Virus record (IMG/VR): IMGVR_UViG_3300022602_000352
Location: 1-26,675 of that record
Length of the DNA: 26,675 nucleotides
Direction: 5' to 3' (one strand)
Source of the DNA: a virus
The notes under the pieces: generated by a model
Database searches by the model: none
What the model saw: only the letters and a program-made list of their open reading frames with translations
Told to the model about the DNA's origin: nothing
Translations under genes and position numbers: made by a program
Shown: positions 1-5,663 of the stretch, piece after piece
How positions within the stretch are numbered: the first letter of the stretch is position 1
Layout: each line of letters opens with the position of its first letter

Positions 1-169
1 CTAGTCCAACTAGCCCAAGCGTACATACTACAACCAGTGATCCAAACGGGATAAAGCTCAAGAAGCGGAGGGTTGGGTACAGTGAGCGCCATTGTAATAC
101 TACAGCCAATGCTGATAGCCCAAGCCATAAGCTCGACGCAAAAACGAAAACTGTTAGATCTAAAGTCAT
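1..169 (-). CDS. Small membrane protein, N-terminal part, cut by the window edge
   Basis: This frame opens with ATG at 169 and stays open to the left edge, giving 56 codons. It begins MTLDLTVFVFASSLWLGL and is almost wholly hydrophobic, with two likely membrane segments (about residues 5-25 and 36-56) separated by a short Arg-containing turn. An in-frame ATG upstream at 180 is followed at once by TGA and cannot be used. A sigma70-like promoter at 221-248 points into it. No family is recognised. A small inner-membrane phage protein is the likely class, but a holin role cannot be argued from this fragment. Confidence 0.55.
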   Translation of the reverse strand, partial: MTLDLTVFVFASSLWLGLSALAVVLQWRSLYPTLRFLSFIPFGSLVVVCTLGLVGL

Positions 170-220
170 CTCGGATCCATTCAAGGGTAGGTTTAAAAAA
201 AGTATCGATCATATAGTATA

Positions 221-248
221 ATTATACACTGACTGTGAGTCTAGTCAA
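221..248 (-). promoter_or_regulatory. Sigma70-like promoter for the leftmost membrane protein
   Basis: On the minus strand TTGACT (243-248) and TATAAT (221-226) are separated by 16 bp. The promoter lies just after the terminator of the gene at 292-582 and about 50 bp upstream of the ATG at 169. Confidence 0.7.
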
Positions 249-274
249 AGAAAAAGGCTACTTGCGTAGCCTTT
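247..274 (-). terminator. Intrinsic terminator after the 292-582 gene
   Basis: A 9-bp perfect stem (AAAGGCTAC / GTAGCCTTT, arms 253-261 and 266-274) with a 4-nt loop is followed on the minus strand by a T-rich run (TTTTTCTTT including the stem end). It sits about 20 bp after the stop of the upstream gene and overlaps the next promoter. Confidence 0.85.
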
Positions 275-291
275 AATCAACTAATCACAGA

Positions 292-582
292 TTAGATAGC
301 TTTGATTGTTTCAACTGTGAAACCAGCTTGTTTAGCCGCATAGCCCAATGCTACGATTTCACGGCTTGGACGACCTAAGCTGTAAGTAGTTACAGTAACA
401 CCATTACCTGCTTTACTTGTGTTAGAATAAACAGCATGACCACCAGCACGTAGGCGTGATGCTTCTGCTGAAATGTTCTTGATACCAAATTTCTTCTCAG
501 CTTGTGCTTGAGTAAATGTGCTACCTGCCTTAAGTGCTTCTAACAATTTGTAGGTCTTAGTTTCTGGATTAAAATATTTCAT
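292..582 (-). CDS. Small HTH-like phage protein
   Basis: The product has 96 residues. A GAGGA ribosome site lies about 10 nt before the ATG. The first half has a winged-helix look: a helix ending in LLEALKAG, then FTQAQAEKKFGIKN, then AEASRLRAGGHAVYSN, like a turn followed by a recognition helix and wing. The second half (LGRPSREIVALGYAAKQAG) is another short helical unit. It is a single-gene transcription unit with its own promoter (630-658) and terminator (247-274), as expected for an independently regulated early factor. A DNA-binding regulator is the best guess, from fold impression only. Confidence 0.7.
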   Translation of the reverse strand: MKYFNPETKTYKLLEALKAGSTFTQAQAEKKFGIKNISAEASRLRAGGHAVYSNTSKAGNGVTVTTYSLGRPSREIVALGYAAKQAGFTVETIKAI

Positions 583-629
583 TGTGTTTTTCCTCTTTTA
601 GATTATGCTGAAAATGATCAGCTGTTTCT

Positions 630-658
630 ATTATAGTATAATACTAGTTACTTAACAA
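630..658 (-). promoter_or_regulatory. Sigma70-like promoter for the HTH-like gene
   Basis: On the minus strand TTGTTA (653-658), a 17-bp spacer and a perfect TATAAT (630-635). The -35 element matches four of six consensus bases. It overlaps the end of the upstream gene at 648-1007. Confidence 0.65.
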
Positions 659-1007
659 GCTCTTTGGCTGGATTGTCTCGACTAATTGTGCCAAAAAATG
701 TTTGTTCGGGAAAACGTTCGCTCACTATTCGAGTAAGTGATGCCAGATCCGAGGCTTGACCCAAAAACTGCCCAGTGTCTTTGGCATAAGCATACAGTTG
801 ATCGCCCACACGTTCGATAGACATTTCTGTGCCTTCTTGGGGCTCTACTTCATCTCTAATGTCTTTGACCCGGGCCACAAGTTCTGCCATAGCTTCTGGG
901 TTATTCAGCATCTGCTGGCTGACTTTGTAAAAGCCCCAATGTTTGCCCACTTGAAAACAAACATAGGCAAACAACAACAAAGGAAGTAAATCTAGTAAAT
1001 CGTTCAT
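648..1007 (-). CDS. Membrane-anchored protein of unknown function
   Basis: The product has 119 residues. Residues 3-20 (LLDLLPLLLFAYVCFQVG) form one membrane segment. The rest is a charged cytoplasmic or periplasmic domain with a helix (NPEAMAELVARVKDIRDEVEP) and then a compact beta-containing part (RVGDQLYAYAKDTGQFLGQASDLASL). That second part resembles small domains that describe themselves by YAYxKDTGxFLxQ, which I cannot assign to a named family. It is the last gene of a run of close-packed minus-strand genes, 4 nt after its upstream neighbour. Confidence 0.75.
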   Translation of the reverse strand: MNDLLDLLPLLLFAYVCFQVGKHWGFYKVSQQMLNNPEAMAELVARVKDIRDEVEPQEGTEMSIERVGDQLYAYAKDTGQFLGQASDLASLTRIVSERFPEQTFFGTISRDNPAKELVK

Positions 1008-1011
1008 AGTA

Positions 1012-1341
1012 TTATTTAATCAGTTCAAGGTTAATAATCTTAGTTACTCTAGCGCCAACATCTTCACCACTAGGAATAACATAAGTTTGGTTTTCATGAC
1101 GATCGTTGCGTTGGTCATATCTGCGCACATTAAGAATACGCCCGCCTACTGCTGATGTAAGTTCAAATGTAATACGATCCATGCCCTCTGCTGAAGCACG
1201 TTCTAATACTGCCGCTTGTCCTATTGCCATTTTGGTACTTTCCCTTAACCATTGTGTTGATTGTTCATAGTGTTCGTATTTGTGGCGGTTGTCCCACATA
1301 TCTCTAACTTTGAGATACAACCATTTATCAAAAAATTTCAT
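1012..1341 (-). CDS. Small phage protein, unknown function
   Basis: The product has 109 residues, starting from ATG 1341 with AGGA upstream. The N-terminal half is basic, aromatic and helical (KWLYLKVRDMWDNRHKYEHYE). The C-terminal half looks like a small beta sheet (ITFELTSAVGGRILNVRRYD) ending in alternating hydrophobics. Its stop is 4 nt before the next gene and its start overlaps the preceding stop by a few bases, so it is translationally coupled. No family recognised. Confidence 0.7.
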   Translation of the reverse strand: MKFFDKWLYLKVRDMWDNRHKYEHYEQSTQWLRESTKMAIGQAAVLERASAEGMDRITFELTSAVGGRILNVRRYDQRNDRHENQTYVIPSGEDVGARVTKIINLELIK

Positions 1342-1613
1342 TGTAGTGTCCTTGGGTTTGCTTCAGCCGCTAGTGCATTGCTGATTGACTCTTTGATTTC
1401 ATCGGGCAGTTCATCCCAATCTTCTTCAGTGAGTTCTTGTCCAGATTCAAGTAGTTCACCAGATTCAATCATAGCTTCTATCTGTGCAATAGCCGCATCT
1501 AGTTCTTCTTGAGTGCCGTCAAAGTGATCAAATGCACCAGGTGCAAATACAACCTTCACACGACCGTTTTCATCTTCTTCGACGGTGGCCATACCTTCAA
1601 TTTTTTTAGTCAT
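1338..1613 (-). CDS. Acidic small protein, unknown function
   Basis: The start was placed at ATG 1613 (MTKKIEGM) because AGGA lies about 6 nt upstream. Reading further upstream to 1643 would overlap the previous gene more. The 91-residue product is strongly acidic, with a beta-like N-terminus (VEEDENGRVKVVFAPGAFDHF) and a long acidic helix rich in Glu. It overlaps both neighbours by a few bases. Acidic small early phage proteins are often anti-host factors or DNA mimics, but nothing here proves that. Confidence 0.7.
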   Translation of the reverse strand: MTKKIEGMATVEEDENGRVKVVFAPGAFDHFDGTQEELDAAIAQIEAMIESGELLESGQELTEEDWDELPDEIKESISNALAAEANPRTLQ

Positions 1614-1839
1614 TTTGTTTCCTAGGAGCGGTGCAACTATCACTCCAAAGTTCTTGGGCTTGCTTTTGATATTCAGCTAGCTCAGTGTCTCGGCGTTCCT
1701 GTTCTTCTAACCATAGCATCTTTTGGTGTGCATACATTTCCTCTGTAAGTCCATGCCAACCAATACACTTACCTGTTGGGCTACGTCCACACCCACATTT
1801 ACCAAACTCTTCTGCGTTTTCTTTAGCTCTTACTTGCAT
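1606..1839 (-). CDS. Small Cys/His protein with CDGSH-like motif
   Basis: The product has 77 residues. The N-terminal part carries C15-G-C17-G-R-S-P-T-G-K-C25-I-G-W-H29, that is three Cys and one His. This ligand set and order are those of CDGSH iron-sulfur domains (CxC...CxGxH), with the S-to-C gap one residue shorter than the consensus I know. The remainder is a charged helix (MLWLEEQERRDTELAEYQ). A small 2Fe-2S or zinc-binding protein is plausible. Start ATG 1839 has AGAGG upstream, and the gene overlaps neighbours at both ends. Confidence 0.7.
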   Translation of the reverse strand: MQVRAKENAEEFGKCGCGRSPTGKCIGWHGLTEEMYAHQKMLWLEEQERRDTELAEYQKQAQELWSDSCTAPRKQND

Positions 1840-2005
1840 GTCTAATCCTCTCTATAATTTCTTGGGCCTGGGGCCATTCTTTACGTTCAAGTTGTGCTTC
1901 AATGGCAGTTTCAACTGCTTCCTGCATAGATCTCAAATAGGGACGCTGATACTGAGTAGCATATGGTTGTGTCCATTTAATAGTGTAGAGGTACTTACGT
2001 TCCAT
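1823..2005 (-). CDS. Short basic/aromatic protein, unknown function
   Basis: A 60-residue product beginning MERKYLYTIKWTQPYATQY. A short beta-like N-terminus is followed by helices (SMQEAVETAIEAQLERKEWPQAQEIIERIR). AAGGGG lies before the ATG. It overlaps the next gene by 17 nt and its ATG overlaps the stop of the preceding gene, so it belongs to the same co-translated run. No family recognised. Confidence 0.65.
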   Translation of the reverse strand: MERKYLYTIKWTQPYATQYQRPYLRSMQEAVETAIEAQLERKEWPQAQEIIERIRHASKS

Positions 2006-2310
2006 TATCTACCCCTTGGCACTGGAAACAATTCTTCCCTAGGTATTACAGGTTGATAGGCAATACTGTATTCCTCACGCAATACGCGAATCATTTCAAG
2101 TCTAGAACACTCTGATACGCTATAATCGTAAGTAGTTTTGGCACAGTAATTAATGTTAGCCCGTGCCATAGTATCTAGTACATCTTTTAATAGTTCTTCA
2201 GCCAATGCTTGTACGGCATTTTCACTAAAAGTATAGACAACACCTAATTTGTCATCTTCGCCTCTACGGTTTGCCCAAATATTGGCTAGCTTTATGCTTT
2301 TTTCTTTCAT
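2005..2310 (-). CDS. Small helical protein, unknown function
   Basis: The start was set at ATG 2310 (MKEKSIKLANIWANRR) because GGAG lies 5 nt upstream. The open frame continues upstream to 2397 but that part overlaps a small membrane-protein gene and looks non-coding. The 101-residue product is mostly helical (ENAVQALAEELLKDVLDTMAR) and ends with Pro-rich sequence (FPVPRGR). Unknown family. Confidence 0.7.
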   Translation of the reverse strand: MKEKSIKLANIWANRRGEDDKLGVVYTFSENAVQALAEELLKDVLDTMARANINYCAKTTYDYSVSECSRLEMIRVLREEYSIAYQPVIPREELFPVPRGR

Positions 2311-2312
2311 AC

Positions 2313-2402
2313 TTACTCCAATGCTATGAATATAAATGTAATGATCAAGGCACAGACTAGGTGGCCCATAAGTACTAACGCTACAGGTACTAACCAACGC
2401 AT
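2313..2402 (-). CDS. 29-residue single-pass membrane protein
   Basis: ATG 2402 to TAA 2313 encodes a peptide starting MRWLVPVALVLMG and continuing hydrophobic almost to the end (…FIFIALE). It is one membrane segment with a positive N-terminus and an acidic C-terminus. It fills exactly the space between the promoter at 2432-2460 and the gene at 2005-2310, whose ATG lies 3 nt after this stop and whose GGAG overlaps this stop region. Position, hydrophobicity and the promoter support a real gene. The function is not visible. Confidence 0.6.
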   Translation of the reverse strand: MRWLVPVALVLMGHLVCALIITFIFIALE

Positions 2403-2431
2403 ATTGATCTTTCTTAATTTATGATGTAGTT

Positions 2432-2460
2432 ATTGTACTATCTTTTTGACTTAGAGTCAA
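2432..2460 (-). promoter_or_regulatory. Sigma70-like promoter before the 2313-2402 gene
   Basis: On the minus strand TTGACT (2455-2460), 17-bp spacer, TACAAT (2432-2437). It overlaps the last codons of the upstream gene and would restart transcription of the run from 2402 downwards. Confidence 0.7.
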
Positions 2461-2773
2461 GCTCGTGACCCCACTTGATCCACCAATAGGTATAGTTTTT
2501 GGGCGATAGTTCTGCTTGAATTGAATAAGCATAGCCATAAGACTGCGGATCAGGAGTCCTATGCCAACTAGGAGTTTGGACAGCGTTGGCCATTACCCAT
2601 TGGCCCATTTCACTCGTCTGCCATTGCCAAAGCGGTTCACCTGCGTATAAGTCTGGGTCTTCTACATCACCCATTCTAAATCTATGAACTACTACAGTTA
2701 ATGGGCCATGCCGTTCAATATGCTCTACTGTGGTAAAGTCTCCGTTGGGTAAAGGTAGTACTGTATCGTTCAC
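2438..2773 (-). CDS. Conserved-looking phage protein, unknown function
   Basis: The product has 111 residues and is rich in Trp and Tyr. It has a short beta N-terminus (FTTVEHIERHGPLTVVVHRFRMGD), an acidic Pro stretch (VEDPDLYAGEPLWQWQ), a helix (SEMGQWVMANAV) and a C-terminal strand (YTYWWIKWGHEL). This is a compact globular protein, not a shadow, and the reading frame is unambiguous. It overlaps the preceding gene by 4 nt. I do not recognise a named family. Confidence 0.75.
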   Translation of the reverse strand: MNDTVLPLPNGDFTTVEHIERHGPLTVVVHRFRMGDVEDPDLYAGEPLWQWQTSEMGQWVMANAVQTPSWHRTPDPQSYGYAYSIQAELSPKNYTYWWIKWGHELDSKSKR

Positions 2774-3120
2774 AGGGTTAATTTTCCTTGTGCTATCAAA
2801 CGTTTTACTGTTCTTCGTTTAAAACCTGTTTCGATTACATAGTTATTAATACGACGGTCTAGATCGCTAGTAAAGCCGTGAGAGTCGATAGCATTTTGTA
2901 TATTGTGCTGTATAAAAACGTTTCCAATCTCATAGTGTCCAATATCATCTTTCCTACTGAGTACATATGGCGCTCCTGGCAAGACTCCAAAGTCATTCCA
3001 AAGCTGACACCATTCTTCATAAGATAGTCGCATTTCTATAGGCTGTCCATTTTTGTCAACCCTACCTTTGGTGGAAGAAATTTTTGAAATATACTTCCTT
3101 CTCATGATTCTATCAGTCAT
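2770..3120 (-). CDS. HNH-like phage protein lacking a clear HNH core
   Basis: The product has 116 residues. The centre reads LSYEEWCQLWNDFG, then YVLSRKDDIGHYEIGNVFIQ and HNIQNAIDSHG. The order 'EEW..LW', 'L.R.DD.G.Y..GNV.IQ....N..D' is that of a small phage family related to HNH nucleases, in which the GNV-x-IQ-x-x-x-N part matches the second half of the ββα-metal fold. A classical His-Asn-His triad with Zn-binding Cys pairs is not present, so activity is uncertain. ATGA-type overlaps lie at both ends. Confidence 0.65.
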   Translation of the reverse strand: MTDRIMRRKYISKISSTKGRVDKNGQPIEMRLSYEEWCQLWNDFGVLPGAPYVLSRKDDIGHYEIGNVFIQHNIQNAIDSHGFTSDLDRRINNYVIETGFKRRTVKRLIAQGKLTL

Positions 3121-3413
3121 TCTGGAAACATCATCCTGTACATTGTGTATAGTTTATCATCGCGGAACATAAAAACAAATTGTCTATTAACACTAACTCC
3201 GCCTGCTTGGAAGTCTAGTTCAGCACCATACCATTTACCTTCATTTGTAAAGTTACGAGGATCCCAAATGCTGTGCATCTGGCCAAATGTAGATTGGCAC
3301 CATTCAGCACGTTCCCTGCAATCTGTTACCGATAACTCGCATATATCATGTACCCAGCCCTGTTGCCTAAGTTGTAAGGCTATACGCATTTCATCTTTCA
3401 TTACGCTTGCCAT
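3117..3413 (-). CDS. FxLRW-like family member
   Basis: The product has 98 residues. The C-terminus (FVFMFRDDKLYTMYRMMF) fits the tail shared by seven small proteins of this cluster: a hydrophobic strand ending in Phe, a charged turn, then an aromatic strand like WFxLRW. The middle contains WCQSTFGQMHSIWDPRNF and YGAELDFQAGG. The gene starts 2 nt after its upstream neighbour, itself a family member, so the pair looks like a tandem duplication that has diverged. Confidence 0.7.
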   Translation of the reverse strand: MASVMKDEMRIALQLRQQGWVHDICELSVTDCRERAEWCQSTFGQMHSIWDPRNFTNEGKWYGAELDFQAGGVSVNRQFVFMFRDDKLYTMYRMMFPE

Positions 3414-3414
3414 A

Positions 3415-3606
3415 TTATGTTCTCAACTCAAACCACATCCAATCTCGCTCATCTCTGAAATAGATTTTATGTCCATGATAAAACCATCGCGATCCTGCGG
3501 GCCCAAACGTATCCTCTAGCCAATTGTATATGTCAGCCGGTACACCAGTAACTTCTACTACTGTATATTCATGTTCCAGTAACAGGCCTTCATGTAGCGG
3601 CATCAT
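3415..3606 (-). CDS. FxLRW-like family member, short
   Basis: The start was put at ATG 3606, which overlaps the stop of the preceding gene (ATGATG arrangement) and has GGAG about 11 nt upstream. A GTG at 3615 is possible but lies too close to that GGAG. The roughly 63-residue product reads IYNWLEDTFGPAGSRWFYHG and then KIYFRDERDWMWFELRT. This is a helix followed by two strands and the family's C-terminal F...WFxLR motif. Function unknown. Confidence 0.7.
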   Translation of the reverse strand: MMPLHEGLLLEHEYTVVEVTGVPADIYNWLEDTFGPAGSRWFYHGHKIYFRDERDWMWFELRT

Positions 3607-3971
3607 GTGCGGCACAACTCCAATAGTGTACAGTAATGTTGATAGGCTTTTTCCACAGCAGGATTGTTTAGTCTAACTACACGATCTCTTTCATATCTAG
3701 CCATTAGCTGGCGATCAGTTGTGTGTTTTTCTATTTCAGATTCTGCATATTTGATATAGTCAATAATAGTTTGTAGTCTATCTTTGGGCATGAGTATTTC
3801 TACGCAAGACACTTCTTCTGCGTATGCTTGATACATTAACTCGTCTGACATAGTAACATCCCATACATTTACCTTTGGTAATATTTGTTGTTTTAGCCTA
3901 CGCAATGGACGATTGCTATCTCTAACATGCATTTCCATTTGATTGTAGAATTCTTGATTGGTATCTTTCAT
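3603..3971 (-). CDS. Helical protein, unknown function
   Basis: The product has 122 residues, largely alpha-helical and charged, with a central helix (DRLQTIIDYIKYAESEIEKH) and a C-terminal helix (AVEKAYQHYCTLLELC). It has no signal peptide or metal-binding pattern. The ATG at 3971 lies 3 nt after the stop of a small membrane-protein gene. Unknown family. Confidence 0.7.
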   Translation of the reverse strand: MKDTNQEFYNQMEMHVRDSNRPLRRLKQQILPKVNVWDVTMSDELMYQAYAEEVSCVEILMPKDRLQTIIDYIKYAESEIEKHTTDRQLMARYERDRVVRLNNPAVEKAYQHYCTLLELCRT

Positions 3972-3974
3972 TAT

Positions 3975-4085
3975 TCAACTCTTAATTCCACGGTACATCG
4001 CCCAGCAAGCAAGCACCATTAAAACAGCCACGCCCAGCGCCACAACTGTTATAATACAATACATTATAAAATCTGGATATGTCAT
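3975..4085 (-). CDS. 36-residue single-pass membrane protein
   Basis: ATG 4085 overlaps the TGA of the preceding HFGVEE-family gene (ATGA), and TGA lies at 3975. The peptide starts MTYPDFIMYCIITVVALGVA, continues hydrophobic to about residue 30 and ends YRGIKS, so it is one membrane segment with a positive C-terminal end. The overlap at the start and the 3-nt spacing to the next gene place it firmly in the operon. A very similar arrangement exists at 4427-4525. Confidence 0.65.
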   Translation of the reverse strand: MTYPDFIMYCIITVVALGVAVLMVLACWAMYRGIKS

Positions 4086-4321
4086 TCTTCAACTCCGAAA
4101 TGTAGTATACCGCCCGGGCCATTATCAAAATGCTGTTCAATTCGCATAGCGTAATGGTCTCCTTCTTTGGTGCCATCCATCACAGAATTGATACATTCTA
4201 ATACAAGTAACTCGGCGAACTTTTCCACATCAATCACATAAATGTTTGTGCGGTCATCATTTAATTCTTCCTCTGTGTTAGGGCCAGCATCAATGGCAAG
4301 TTGTCGAATTCGTTCGTTCAT
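4082..4321 (-). CDS. MNERI/HFGVEE family paralogue 1
   Basis: The start at ATG 4321 is preferred over 4339 because GGAG lies 7 nt upstream and every paralogue begins MNE(R/K)I. The 79-residue product has an N-terminal helix (MNERIRQLAIDAG), an acidic linker, the shared core EKFAELLVLECI, then a Tyr/His-rich part ending HFGVEE-like (the last residues are …LHFGVEE). The family has five copies here (4082, 4522, 4972, remnant 5405, frameshifted 5849). Function unknown. It looks like a small helical two-part protein. Confidence 0.75.
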   Translation of the reverse strand: MNERIRQLAIDAGPNTEEELNDDRTNIYVIDVEKFAELLVLECINSVMDGTKEGDHYAMRIEQHFDNGPGGILHFGVEE

Positions 4322-4479
4322 AATGTTACTCCGATCCATCTTTTAACCTTATACATAAATGAATTTTTCTTTCGTTCTAATTTCAAATTCTCTTGGTAAT
4401 TAATAACCTCTATTGCTTCTGAAAAATCATTTCCTTGTCCTTTTCCAGATTCTAAACATATCCCAACATGCCAAGCCAA
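4318..4479 (-). CDS. Possible small protein with TTG start
   Basis: A frame without ATG near its beginning runs from TTG 4479 to TGA 4318, giving 53 residues. It overlaps the previous small membrane-protein gene and the ATG of the next gene (ATGA). The residues look protein-like (GICLESGKGQGNDFSEAIEV, then a basic tail ending WIGVTL), and the frame fills a region that would otherwise be empty (4322-4426). There is no convincing ribosome site, so it may be a decayed gene or be read by re-initiation. Confidence 0.3.
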   Translation of the reverse strand: MAWHVGICLESGKGQGNDFSEAIEVINYQENLKLERKKNSFMYKVKRWIGVTL

Positions 4480-4525
4480 TAGCGAACCATGCTATCAATA
4501 CTAACATTGCGATAATAGTGTTCAT
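4427..4525 (-). CDS. 32-residue single-pass membrane protein
   Basis: ATG 4525 overlaps the TGA of the preceding HFGVEE-family gene. The peptide reads MNTIIAMLVLIAWFAIGLAC and then a basic tail (WDMFRIWKRTRK). It is one membrane segment with a strongly positive C-terminus, topologically like the product at 3975-4085, and it stands at the same place relative to a HFGVEE paralogue. That repeated gene order supports it being real and suggests duplication of a two-gene unit. Confidence 0.6.
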   Translation of the reverse strand: MNTIIAMLVLIAWFAIGLACWDMFRIWKRTRK

Positions 4526-4818
4526 TCTTCAACTCCGAAATGTTCTTTTAAATCTTTAGCCAGATATTCGGCAACTCGTTTAACGGTGTTTAGGCACACA
4601 TCATCGAATCCATCACCTTCTTCAACATCGGTAATAACACCCATCAGTTCATAGGAGTGATGTTTATTGAGTTTGGCATATTCACGCACAATTAACTCGG
4701 CGAACTTTTCTAATTGTTCTTCTGGAGTATAGTTGTCTATCATTTCTCTGCCACTATCGTCCCAAAGTGTAAATCCTATACCAGCATCAAGGGCAAGTTG
4801 TTTAATCTTCTCGTTCAT
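4522..4818 (-). CDS. MNERI/HFGVEE family paralogue 2
   Basis: The product has 98 residues: MNEKIKQLALDAG, a variable part (FTLWDDSGREMIDNYT), the core EKFAELIVREYAKL, an acidic middle (VEEGDGFDDVCLNTV), and the tail LAKDLKEHFGVEE. This is the longest complete copy and shows the full plan: N-terminal helix, EKFAELIVRE helix, C-terminal helix with HFGVEE. Both ends overlap neighbours. Function unknown. Confidence 0.75.
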   Translation of the reverse strand: MNEKIKQLALDAGIGFTLWDDSGREMIDNYTPEEQLEKFAELIVREYAKLNKHHSYELMGVITDVEEGDGFDDVCLNTVKRVAEYLAKDLKEHFGVEE

Positions 4819-4975
4819 AGTATGGGTCCTGTGCTATACCTACATTAAGTTTGAACCAATCAATCTTAACTTTATTGTCTTGATATACTCTATCAACTTC
4901 AACACCGTTTTCTATTACTGTGGTCATATCGTCCCAGGTAATAGTAGCTCTATAGTTAATATCTTCTTCGTTCAT
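4802..4975 (-). CDS. 57-residue protein between two HFGVEE paralogues
   Basis: ATG 4975 overlaps the TGA of the upstream paralogue and TAA lies at 4802, inside the start of the next one. The product begins MNEEDINYRATITWDDMTTV, continues with alternating hydrophobics (EVDRVYQDNKVKIDWFKLNV) and ends in an acidic tail. It looks like a small beta sheet. Overlaps at both ends, the otherwise empty space and the residue composition support a real gene. Confidence 0.6.
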   Translation of the reverse strand: MNEEDINYRATITWDDMTTVIENGVEVDRVYQDNKVKIDWFKLNVGIAQDPYYERED

Positions 4976-5211
4976 TCTTCAACTCCAAAATGTTTCTTGA
5001 TATGATAACTTGGCCATTCAACTTTCATAGTCACTTGTGCCATGCCTTCATCAGCAACCTTCATACATTCCCTCACAATCAACTCGGCGAACTTTTCTTG
5101 AAAGTCATCTTCGAAAGTGTTTTCATAATCTTCGTCTCCGTCATGGTCGTTTGCCTTGTTCAAAGCATATTTTTCGGCTTCATATACCAGGCTTTTAATT
5201 CGTTCGTTCAT
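4972..5211 (-). CDS. MNERI/HFGVEE family paralogue 3
   Basis: The product has 79 residues: MNERIKSLVYEAEKYAL, an acidic middle (DHDGDEDYENTFEDDF), the core EKFAELIVRECMKV, and the tail YHIKKHFGVEE. The ATG overlaps the stop of the 5208-5408 gene and the stop overlaps the ATG of the 57-residue gene. The acidic middle is specific to this copy, while the N-terminus, core and tail are nearly constant across the family. Function unknown. Confidence 0.75.
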   Translation of the reverse strand: MNERIKSLVYEAEKYALNKANDHDGDEDYENTFEDDFQEKFAELIVRECMKVADEGMAQVTMKVEWPSYHIKKHFGVEE

Positions 5212-5408
5212 TGTACAAATCTCGGCATACGACCTTCGGTGCCATCGTATTGAAAGTTATCCAACATGGGCACAAGACTGGCCATGTCACTGGCAGGATG
5301 GCGATAAACTTCTTTTAAGTCAGCACCATCAATCAACATAAAATACAACTTGGTTGTACCTTCTTCAATCTGCGGTTTAAAAATGTATTCCAAATCTTCT
5401 AATATCAT
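5208..5408 (-). CDS. MTLEEL-family small protein, member 1
   Basis: The product has 66 residues: MILEDLEYIFKPQIEEGTTK, then a strand (LYFMLIDGADLKEVYRHP), a helix (DMASLVPMLDNFQYDG) and a basic end. The plan 'M(T/I)LE(E/D)L..(I/V)F, then Y(F/Y)(M/L/I)I.., then a short helix, then a closing strand' is shared with the genes at 8359-8601 and 8603-8836. The ATG overlaps the TGA of a 13-residue HFGVEE remnant. Confidence 0.7.
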   Translation of the reverse strand: MILEDLEYIFKPQIEEGTTKLYFMLIDGADLKEVYRHPASDMASLVPMLDNFQYDGTEGRMPRFVQ

Positions 5409-5446
5409 TCTTCAACTCCAAAATGTTGTTTAATTTGTTCGTTCAT
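5405..5446 (-). pseudogene. 13-codon remnant of the HFGVEE family
   Basis: ATG 5446 to TGA 5405 encodes MNEQIKQHFGVEE. The first six residues are the family's N-terminus and the last six its C-terminus; the whole middle, including the EKFAEL core, is missing. A GGAGAAG ribosome site is kept and the TGA overlaps the ATG of the next gene (ATGA). It therefore looks like an in-frame internal deletion that has kept its role in translational coupling. Confidence 0.65.
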
Positions 5447-5649
5447 TTTACTTCTCCGTGTAGGGCTTCGTAATCAGCGACTCGCTGACGCATTTCAGCA
5501 ATGGCTTGTTCTTGACTTGCAGGGTAACCACTGGCTGGACGATTGCGGTCAAGACCATCCAGCACCGACTTGTCCAAGGCAATTGTTGCGTGGTTGTTGA
5601 TGTTGGGGTCAGTCCCACGACCGATAATCTTTAAGTTGAGAAACATCAT
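5443..5649 (-). CDS. Small protein under a structured leader
   Basis: AGGAG at 5654-5658 supports ATG 5649 or the adjacent ATG 5646. The longer frame to 5682 would enter the stem of the leader RNA. The roughly 68-residue product starts MMFLNLKIIGRGTDPN, then has NHATIALDKSVLDGLDRNRP, and ends with a helix (EQAIAEMRQRVADYEALHG). A strand-turn N-terminus followed by a helix suggests a compact fold. It has its own promoter (5796-5824) and a conspicuous two-helix leader, so its dosage is probably regulated. Family unknown. Confidence 0.7.
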   Translation of the reverse strand: MMFLNLKIIGRGTDPNINNHATIALDKSVLDGLDRNRPASGYPASQEQAIAEMRQRVADYEALHGEVK

Positions 5650-5663
5650 TGAACTCCTATTCA

